From Ricordea florida (taxonomy: Eukaryota; Cnidaria; Anthozoa; Corallimorpharia; Ricordeidae): 64,000 nt of DNA. The stretch spans positions 45,220,146-45,284,145 of the forward strand of contig OX453272.1 of the NCBI GenBank assembly GCA_949710005.1, written 5' to 3'. Below the pieces are notes generated by a model, which saw nothing but the letters and a program-made list of their open reading frames with translations, ran no database searches and was not told where the DNA came from. A program made the position numbers and the translations under genes. This document shows, piece after piece, positions 1 through 8,100 of this stretch (position 1 is its first letter; each line of letters opens with the position of its first letter).

Positions 1-2
1 AA

Positions 3-215
3 GCTCAAGAGCGAGTGAAGGTGCTGTACGAAGAACTCCAGAAAGTCTCCAATATGCTGACGACTACTCATATAAACCTGAAGAGGAAGTTTCCCTCTCG
101 CTTCGAAAGAGATACGCAATCGCGAAGGAAAAAAGAAAACAAAAGAAAGGTAAAAAAATACAAGCAGAGGGCATATATGGTTCTAGAAAAACTTTCTTCA
201 AGAACTGGTAACTGA
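3..215 (+). CDS. 3' end of an unidentified lysine/arginine-rich open frame, cut by the window edge
   Basis: The frame is open from the left edge to a TAA at 213-215. The first usable initiator inside the window is GTG at 15, so the true start probably lies outside. The 70 or so residues are very basic (runs such as RRKKENKRKVKKYKQR) and start with a helical, coiled-coil-like stretch. It could be the tail of an upstream retroelement ORF or of a host gene. It is not in frame with the gag remnant at 581-769. I do not recognise it, and it may not be a real gene. Confidence 0.3.
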   Translation, partial: AQERVKVLYEELQKVSNMLTTTHINLKRKFPSRFERDTQSRRKKENKRKVKKYKQRAYMVLEKLSSRTGN

Positions 216-580
216 AGAGTCTTTGATTCGCTCAAGAACAAGAATTTTACAAGCGTGCAGAGTTCACCGGGAAATTAGTTAGGCGTCTCCATCTTCACAC
301 ACTTTTATGGCTCCTGGAAAATGTATTTTCAATCGGTATGGAAGGTATTTCAGTGTCTATTGTTCTCAACAATGCTTATCTGTAAACAGGGAACAAGGGT
401 GTTCCCAAAGGGACTGACTATTGTTCAGCTGGTCTACTTAAGAGTAGGTGAGTAATATTCAAGTTATCTCTCTCTCGCAAGTAGCTCACGAGTTTATTCC
501 TACGACGCTAGTTGAATTGCCCGCCCGCCCACCCTATCCCAGACTAACAATCAGTAATTCAGTGAATGTGTTGGTATTAA

Positions 581-769
581 ACTATTGAAGATTTATTCGT
601 TAAAGGCCGTGCAGAGTATGGTCAACGTTGCTATAAATGCTACAAGTGGGGCCACTGGGCCAGAGAATGCAGAAGTTATGGAAATTATCCGGGAGGAGCG
701 TTCTATGTTAGAGGAACAGGAGGAGGAGGAGGACAGTCAACAAGCAGCAGTGCACTTAAACAACAATAA
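581..769 (+). pseudogene. Gag remnant with a CCHC zinc knuckle
   Basis: Frame 2 is open from 581 (a stop lies at 578-580) to TAA at 767-769 and encodes CYKCYKWGHWAREC at 629-670. This is an exact C-X2-C-X4-H-X4-C retroviral-type knuckle, followed by a glycine-rich tail. The frame has no initiator and overlaps the first 150 bases of the RT frame, which is offset by +1. Either pol was reached by +1 frameshifting, or the stop at 578-580 is a splice or decay artefact. Gag knuckles bind the element RNA. Only this C-terminal part survives. Confidence 0.6.
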
Positions 770-2756
770 GGATGTTTTTGTAAACGACCTTGTCGAGGTA
801 AATGAACATTACGAGTTCTCTGACAGTTATAATATTACTAAAGTAAAGGGCAGGCTAAGAAAGAACATTCAATTTTTCGAAAACATAGGTGCTTCTAAAT
901 TTATTCTCGAGGTTATTCGCAATGGGTATAAACTCCCCTTTGTGCGTCTGCCGCATTCAAAAATACTACCAAACAACAGGTCAGCTATAGAACACAAGGA
1001 TTTCGTGGAGGATGCACAACTAGAGCTTATAAAAACCGATCGTATTTGTGAGGTGGAGTCGCCAACAACAGTGGTGAACCCCCTGTCAGTTTCAGTCCAG
1101 CATAACGGAAAGAAAAGGCTTATTTTGGATCTGAGACATGTCAACAAATGTTTGAAAAAGCATAGTTTTAAGTATGAAGATTGGAGAGTTGGGCTAAGTT
1201 ATTTCGAAAGAGAGACGTATATGTTCTCGTTCGATCTTAAAAGTGGGTATCATCACATAGAGATAGAAAGGGATTATCAAACTTACCTAGGGCTGGCTTG
1301 GAAGCTCCAGAGGTCAGAAAAACTTCGATACTTTGTGTTTACAGTATTACCTTTTGGGTTGTCGACAGCCCCATACATATTCACTAAGTGCGTGCGGCCT
1401 ATCGAAAAGTACTGGAGATTACAGGGAATTAAGGTAGCTATCTACTTGGACGACGGATTCATAGTAGAGGGAGGTTACCCGGAAAGTAAAAACCTCGCAA
1501 TGCAACTGAGACATGATCTTGATCTAGCGGGGTTCGTGACCAATGAAGAAAAAAGCGTATGGGAACCACAACAAATTATTATATGGTTGGGTTTATGTTG
1601 GAACGCCATAGAGGGGTTAATTAGTGTTACGCAAAACAGGGTAGAGAAAATACTCAGGCACATAGAAAGTATTGAGAGCAGTAATTATGTCATATCGGCA
1701 AGACAGCTGGCGTCTTTCACGGGCAAAATCATATCCACGGGGGCAGTGGTGGGTAATATCAGCAGAATAATGACGAGACACTGCGCTATGTCGATTGCCG
1801 CGTCCCAAGGTTGGGAGTCGGTCTTTAAGCTCGACGAATATTCGATCAATGAAATCTTGTTCTGGAAAGAGAATATAAAGAGAGCAAATATAAGATACTG
1901 TTTTTGCCACAGTACGCCTAATTGCTTCGTGTCCTCAGACGCAAGCAGCACTGGCTGCAGCGGTCACACGATATTGAACCAAGAGTATATCTGTCACAAC
2001 ATGTGGACAGAGGAGGAGAAGCGAAAGAGCTCAACATGGAGGGAACTTTATGCAATTGAGTTTGCATTGAAATCATTTGATGTGGCATTAAGTAATTCTC
2101 ATATGAAGTGGTTAACCGACAATCAGGCAGCGGCTAAAATTGTGGAAGTAGGGAGTATGAAACGAGATTTACACGCGATAGCAATACGAATTTTTAGAAT
2201 CTGCATTGAACGAAAAATCCTTCTTGATATACAATGGGTACCACGAACGCAAGTGGAAAGAGCAGATTTTCTCAGTAGGCTAATCGATATAGATGATTGG
2301 CAAATTACTCCCGCGTTACTCGAGCGTATAGAACTTCTGTGGGGGCCACACTCTATTGATTGTTTTGCAAACCATTATAATCACAAGCTCGAAAGATTCT
2401 TCTCACGTTTCTGGACGCCAGGATGCGTTGGTATAGATTTTTTCGTTCAAAACGTGGGCAATGAAAACTGCCTGTTAGTTCCTCCAGTTTGTCTAATATC
2501 AAGAACGTTGCATTACATGAGGCAGCAAGAAGCTGTTGGTACACTTATTGTCCCCTTTTGGCCATCGGCAAGTTTTTGGCCTTTATTGATCAGGTATCAG
2601 GAGTGTTGCATGGTAGACTATCGAGTTTTCGAAGGTCGCGAAGTACTGGAGCATGGACGCAACAAGAATTCACTGTTAGGATCAGAACGGTTTAAGGGGA
2701 GAATAATTGCCACACGTATCAATTTCCCCAAAAGCGACAGTATGATATGTCAGTAA
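618..2756 (+). CDS. DIRS-type reverse transcriptase and RNase H
   Basis: This open frame is 712 codons long counted from the first ATG; it extends upstream to 585 without one. The RT motifs are in order: an FSFDLKSGYHH block (catalytic Asp about residue 206), LPFGLSTAPYIF, then YLDD (Asp 278 and 279). RNase H follows with the expected acidic set: Asp 441 in SSDASS, Glu 476 in WRELYAIE, Asp 501 in WLTDNQ and Asp 550 in ERADFLSR. The C-terminal block (DCFANHYNHKLERFFSRFW, then VPPVCLI) is the one that typically follows RNase H in DIRS elements. It copies element RNA into DNA. No stop or frameshift interrupts it. Residues before about 60 overlap the gag frame, are glutamate-rich and are probably not part of the mature enzyme. 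Confidence 0.85.
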   Translation: MVNVAINATSGATGPENAEVMEIIREERSMLEEQEEEEDSQQAAVHLNNNKDVFVNDLVEVNEHYEFSDSYNITKVKGRLRKNIQFFENIGASKFILEVIRNGYKLPFVRLPHSKILPNNRSAIEHKDFVEDAQLELIKTDRICEVESPTTVVNPLSVSVQHNGKKRLILDLRHVNKCLKKHSFKYEDWRVGLSYFERETYMFSFDLKSGYHHIEIERDYQTYLGLAWKLQRSEKLRYFVFTVLPFGLSTAPYIFTKCVRPIEKYWRLQGIKVAIYLDDGFIVEGGYPESKNLAMQLRHDLDLAGFVTNEEKSVWEPQQIIIWLGLCWNAIEGLISVTQNRVEKILRHIESIESSNYVISARQLASFTGKIISTGAVVGNISRIMTRHCAMSIAASQGWESVFKLDEYSINEILFWKENIKRANIRYCFCHSTPNCFVSSDASSTGCSGHTILNQEYICHNMWTEEEKRKSSTWRELYAIEFALKSFDVALSNSHMKWLTDNQAAAKIVEVGSMKRDLHAIAIRIFRICIERKILLDIQWVPRTQVERADFLSRLIDIDDWQITPALLERIELLWGPHSIDCFANHYNHKLERFFSRFWTPGCVGIDFFVQNVGNENCLLVPPVCLISRTLHYMRQQEAVGTLIVPFWPSASFWPLLIRYQECCMVDYRVFEGREVLEHGRNKNSLLGSERFKGRIIATRINFPKSDSMICQ

Positions 2757-2927
2757 CATGGAAAGTAAGCGACAGCACTGGCTGTAAGCTTAGGTATTTT
2801 TTAGAAGGCACTGGCTTTAAATGTACGAGGCATTGCAATGATAGGGCACGGGCCCAGGGAGTGGTTACAGTATGAGGATTTGGACACTGGTCCAAATCGA
2901 TGAGAGTCATGTGTTTAATTCCAGGTT

Positions 2928-3932
2928 GTGGAAAAGAGTGAATGTTGGGTTAACGTCCCCGAAAAGTTGAAAGGCTTCAGACAAGGCGCGATCAAGCAGC
3001 TGTTGTGCTCTAGAGCGAATTCGACTAAGAAGAGGTACTTGGGTGAAATCAAAAAATTTTTTCAGTGGTCTAGAATTAATGACATTCAAATAGAACTACC
3101 ATACGATAGTGTAAGCACTGCAATTTACCTATCAGATGTATCAAATCGTGCGAAAGGAGGTATGTCAGTTGTGTTAGCGTTCTCAGCGCTTAGGTGGCTC
3201 CATACATTCATACCAGCTAGCAATCCGCTTGATAATGAAATGTGTAGGAATATTATGGAATATGCTAAGAGAAGCAAAAGTAAGCCAGTCACTAAGAAGA
3301 GACCTGTCTCAGAGGATATCATTAAGCAAATTATCGATAAATACGCTGGTCAAAACTGTAGCTTAAAGGATTTGAGAACAGCAACAATGTGTTCAATAGG
3401 TTTTGCAGGGTTTTTGAGGTTTGATGAATTCTCAAGCATTCTGGCTAAACACTTAGATTTCCAAAGGGATCACATGGCCATATTGATTCCACGTTCCAAG
3501 ACGGACATTTATTGGGAAGGTAACATTGTGTATATCAAACGTATTGAGGGTAGATATTGTCCTGTGGAGTTAACAAAGAGGTACTTAGACAAGGCCGGTA
3601 TAGAACCAAAGTCAGAACTTCCCATTTTTCGCCGTATAAGTTTTCATAGAAAGTCCAAGTCGTATTCACTTTGCAAAATCGGCCTTTCGTATTCGAGATG
3701 CCTTGAGTTGTTCAAGGAGTGCTTAGAAGGGCTGGGGTATAACCCAAAAGAGTACGGACTACATAGCCTTAGGTCGGGGGGTATAACATCGGTTGTAAGG
3801 AACAGTAATAACAAGGTTTCAGACAGGCTTCTTAAAATCCACGGTCGCTGGAAATGCGACATCTCAAAAGACATGTATGTACATGAGGATATTCAAAAAA
3901 GATTAGAAGTAACAAACTTTTTGGGTTTGTAA
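2928..3932 (+). CDS. DIRS-type tyrosine recombinase
   Basis: This is a phage-integrase-family recombinase that would insert circular element DNA through a tyrosine-DNA intermediate. Numbering from GTG 2928, the catalytic set looks complete: Arg 164 in GFLRFDE, His 279 and Arg 282 in HSLRSGG, His 305 in IHGRWK and Tyr 317 in DMYVHE. A helical core-binding domain (about 15-110) precedes it. The frame opens at 2919 and has no ATG until residue 79. A good acceptor (TTCCAG, ending at 2924) and a GTAAGC donor-like site at 2765 suggest that the start may come from a spliced message; this is inference. The enzyme has no nearby competitor and belongs with the RT upstream. Confidence 0.85.
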   Translation: MEKSECWVNVPEKLKGFRQGAIKQLLCSRANSTKKRYLGEIKKFFQWSRINDIQIELPYDSVSTAIYLSDVSNRAKGGMSVVLAFSALRWLHTFIPASNPLDNEMCRNIMEYAKRSKSKPVTKKRPVSEDIIKQIIDKYAGQNCSLKDLRTATMCSIGFAGFLRFDEFSSILAKHLDFQRDHMAILIPRSKTDIYWEGNIVYIKRIEGRYCPVELTKRYLDKAGIEPKSELPIFRRISFHRKSKSYSLCKIGLSYSRCLELFKECLEGLGYNPKEYGLHSLRSGGITSVVRNSNNKVSDRLLKIHGRWKCDISKDMYVHEDIQKRLEVTNFLGL

Positions 3933-4845
3933 TGGTCAATATCAAGTATTGTACGGAGTAAGTTTAACATATTTCAGTCGATTAAGCATTTGGTATACTA
4001 CAATCGATAATGTATTTAGTTATGGAACACAAGTGCATCTATAAGGTTAAAGTGTGTCACAAATAAATAAACTCGTGCTACTCTGTAAGAGTATCCATCC
4101 TACTCTGTTGCAGTTTGATGTCTGGAATATAAAGTGTAAAATAATTTACGTTCGGTTGAACGAAGTGAATTAGAACGTAAAAGACGTTTTTGACAAAGAC
4201 TCAGCCCATAATATGGAGATGATAGTGACCAGTCTCAAGGAAAGTGGTAAAGGGTTAAGCTCGGGCGAAGACTCTCCCGAAGAAACTTACAAAGAAGCAG
4301 TCCAAGAGTTGGATGCCATGGAAGCATAATGGGAACAAGATGGTGAAACAGTCACACAAAAAAACACATTTTATGATATATGTATATTTTTTCTTGTTGC
4401 TGTTGTTGTTTTTAATAATTCTGCGTCGTTCGGCGGCCGCGTACAATGAACTTTTCTATTGACTCTTTTTCACTGACTCTATTCGATTCTCTATAAAAGA
4501 ATTTGAAACATGGAACTTTGATATTTGAAATATTAAAACTTAAACAGTTTTCAATCCATTGTCACTGATACTACATGCACAACAATTTATTATTTTATTA
4601 TATAATTAAGTAGCATATTTTCGTAGGGAGTTAATAATTTGACATGGTTTTATATGTTAAATATTCATCCCACCGCCACCAGAAATTCCATCTTTTTATT
4701 CTGATCCCCCCCTTTGTGCATGTCAATTACGCCTGATCCCCCCTTCCGTTTCTCAGAAAACCATGTGATTCCCCCCCAAAGTCCTCCGCCCCCCCCCCTT
4801 CCCAGGCGATAAACAATGACCGGTCCCTTAGGGTGTGGTTCCTAC
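3933..4845. other. Spacer between the DIRS recombinase and TRPA paralog A
   Basis: It holds the right inverted terminus of the DIRS element (4066-4077). It also has a short open frame without a known match (4174-4329, about 51 codons, ending DAMEA) and a strikingly C-rich stretch at 4700-4805. No TRPA channel exon is present on either strand, although the intron after exon 6 is below 1 kb in both other paralogs. Confidence 0.5.
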
Positions 4846-5175
4846 CTTTTGTGTTTGGCCAGCGTAAGGGCCACGTCTCCGGCCCCTGACTGAACAGTTA
4901 CTTCCAAACACGACTGCCCAGCGTAATTCTGAAGGCACACACTTGCACCGGCATTCAATAAGAGGTCAACGACGCTCATATTACCACGTGAGCAAGCAAT
5001 ATGGAAAGCCGTGTTGCCATCTATATTCACATGATCGATGACGGCTTGTCTGTCCAGTAATTCTTTAGACGTTTTTTTGCAGCCTGATCTTGCAGCCCAC
5101 ATTAATGGTGTCCAGCGGCCGTTGTCTCGGGCATTGACGTCAGCTCCTATTTGAGCCAATACATAGCATACTTTC
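4846..5175 (-). CDS. TRPA paralog A exon 6
   Basis: It is 330 bp, the last ankyrin exon (RWTPLMWAARSG, NTAFHIACSRGN, SCLEVTVQSGA). It ends in KHK plus a split Arg codon with donor AG|GTAGGA. In B and C the next exon starts [15 protein letters not shown]; nothing like that follows here. Confidence 0.8.
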
Positions 5176-8100
5176 CTGTTCATAAAAGTCATTAGGAAAG
5201 ATGTCTGGTTAAAACCATTGTCTATTTTGGGAAAATTGCGCAATGAGAGGTTTTAATAATAATAATAATAATAATAATATTAATAATAGTAATAATAAAC
5301 TAGCTTCACAATGTCTTGTGGGAGTCGTATACTATTATTATTATCATTATCATTGCTGTGCTAATTGGGGGCACAAATTACATATATTACATACAGAACA
5401 TGAATTCATTAAGAATCCCAACTATCGGGAAGATGATCAGTTGGCTATATGCTAGCGTGGTTGCGCGTGTTTTTGAAGGTCGGAAAGATCGTGTTACAGA
5501 TCCAGCTATACTCGTACTGGTCAGGACGGGAGTTGAATCCTGGACGAGCAGAGTCCACTCCGGCGACCTAACCACTCAGCCTCGCTGCCCCCTTTGTTAA
5601 CATAGTCAATACATCTTTGAACTCTTATTCAATTCTTAATCCTGTATTGATATTGCGAAGACATCTTAGACCATGATCACATCTGTGAGTGAAAGCAGGG
5701 GCATTGCCAATTGGTTACGTTGACCCTTGGTTTGCACACAGAGTAACCAAACAGTCCTACAAAAATTGACATTTTGTGAAATTGCCAATTCAATTTTGGC
5801 GACATGATAAATATTTGTCATAAAAGTGACCTGAACATCCCCTCCCTTACCATCCCCTCCCTTACCATCCCCATCGAGTCGTCAGTGTGCAGAGGTGTTT
5901 GTTGTCATAACATGACCTTATAGTAAGATGAAAAAGAGAGATAATTGCGCGGTCAGTTAATAGTCTCCTTCACTGTCTCGAATTCCCAAAAAAAGAACAA
6001 AAAAAGGACAAGAAATAAAAAACAAAACAAAAAACCTAAACTGTATGACATCGGATAGCACATAACTTAATCGGCTAGAGCGACATACAGCGATACCAAC
6101 CTGGACCTTTATATCAAGCAGCTTTCTCGTATCAAAGAAATTCAGAGATAATTACGTAGTTATTAGAATCCTAGATTAGGGAGGTGCACAGTAAATTGCA
6201 CACTTCTATGTAAATTGGCGGCAAACCTGTTTCCATTCATTGCTGCCAGGTGGATTGGCGTCCTTCCCAGATCATCTCTTTCATTCACCCCTGACATAAC
6301 CTTCCCCAGCGCTTCAACATGCTCCACTCGGCCCCTCTGAGCTGCGAGGTGGAGTGGGGTCTGCTGGTTTTGATCCTGGAAGGATGCTCGCGAATATTTT
6401 GTTAACAGCAGCTCTAAGATCTAAAGAGAAACATATATTTAAATCAATAAATTTTAGTCCTTTTGTTCACCAAGTTGCTTTGAAGGAGGCCACATATGCA
6501 ATAAAATTAATTTTTCTTCAGTGGTTAAGGTAAAGCCTCATTGGGTCAAGTGGCCCATTACAGTAATTACGTGAAGTTAATAGTAGTTATTAAAGCTTAG
6601 TGTTACATGATGCGAGGCAAGTAAAGTTTTCTTCCAAAGTTATATTGTTAGGTCAGCATCAAATTTTAAGTATGTTACTGCGCAAAGTACATTAATAAAC
6701 TTTACAAACCAAGTTATTTCGCTCTCAAGCTGAATTTGCTTAATGTTAATGATGGAACCAGTATATATTAAGTACACCATTAAATGTTTCAGGGTTATGA
6801 AAGCTTTGCGAAGTGTAAATGCTGTGCCAGCAGAACACATACATGAAAGCATTGGGGCCCTATTTTTATTGATATAGCTAGGTGTTTACCTTAACATCTG
6901 GCATGATAGCACCATAGTGTATTGGAAGTCTCTCGTATATATCCGACCTATATAAATTTCTTGTTGTCTGACTATTCTCTATAAGAAACTGTACCATTCC
7001 CAAATGGCTATTACAAACAGCCAGATGGATGCAGTTCTTCGTTAGTGATGTGCAAGACTCGGCATTGGCTCCCAGTTCAAGAAGAGCTTTAGCACTTTCA
7101 ACTTGTCCAGCGACTACTGCCGTGAGAAAAGGGGTGCGATTATTCTTTGCCTTGATGTCGATTGGCGCACCACATTCCAGCAGGAATTTGATGATGTCAG
7201 CGTGGCCTTGAGCGGCAGCTCTATTAAGAAGGAGGAGAAATTGATTAGATAGATATAATGCTAGCAACATGTTGAAAATGTTTTTACGTTGTGGAAACAT
7301 GAACTTCTGATACAAATTTAAAAGGCTAGGGTAGCTTAGGAACGAAATTCAGCGTCGATTTCACTATCGCACAATATAAACCTTGCGTTCCCAGATAAGT
7401 TGTAGATTCAACACAACCGTAATGAAATTCATTGAATGATGTAAATTTTATGGTGATCATAAACCGAATGTTAGACTTCGTTTCAAAGGCTTCACTCTTT
7501 TGCTCTATTTTAATGATCGGAGGTGGTGGGGTCGGGGGCGGGTTATTGGCTTATGCCCTGTGTAACTGCCTGTTAAAAGGGCAAAAGCACATAATGACCC
7601 AAGAGGTCCACCAAAAAAAAAAAATTGTCCCTTTTAGCATTAGATTTATCATGAACAGATTCTTACTTGTGCAGTGCTGTCTGTCTCTCTTTATCTCTGA
7701 TACAGAAATCAGCCCCTGCTTTACAAAGAATGTCAACTATTTTAAGATCTCCCTTCATAGCTGCTTGATGCAAAGGCGTCATCAATGTGGCTCTCTGTGC
7801 ATTTACTTTGGCGCCATATTTAAGGCACAACTCAACGGATGATATGTTTCCAGTCTCCACGGCCAAGTGAAGTGCAGTGTCCTGGTCCGAGTCTGTTTCG
7901 TTTACAAAATCAGCGACGTCATAGCGAACGGCGGAAGCTGCGTTAGATGACAAATGAAAAAATCGATAAATAAACAAATAAACAGATAAATGACTAAGTA
8001 AGTAAATAAATATACGACATTTATTTTTCCAAGAAGGGTAGGCATGGCAAAGATTACCTGGTTACTACAATTTATAAGTAGACATTGTTTTGATTCACTG

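Larger units (their letters stand above)
487..4077 (+). mobile_element. DIRS-like tyrosine-recombinase retrotransposon
   Basis: The element encodes, in order, a gag-type zinc knuckle remnant, reverse transcriptase/RNase H and a tyrosine recombinase. That set defines DIRS-order elements, which integrate with a recombinase instead of a DDE integrase. The 12-mer CACGAGTTTATT at 487-498 recurs inverted at 4066-4077, and both copies have a similar AGTAG-containing flank, so they are proposed as diverged inverted termini; the real ends may lie somewhat further out. Gag is almost wholly missing, so the copy looks 5' deleted although the RT and recombinase frames are open. It lies just beyond the last visible exon of TRPA paralog A. 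Confidence 0.8.

Noticed and set aside
1475-1951. Several minus-strand frames inside the RT gene
   Set aside because: They are shadows of the conserved RT/RNase H frame on the plus strand.
5521-5592. Possible tRNA gene on the minus strand
   Set aside because: A and B boxes are recognisable but the arms do not pair well and a SINE body and tail follow, so it is tRNA-derived, not a tRNA.
5243-5600. Plus-strand frames of 70-94 codons
   Set aside because: They cross an (AAT)n tract and an antisense SINE; poly-Asn and tRNA-like text, no protein signal.
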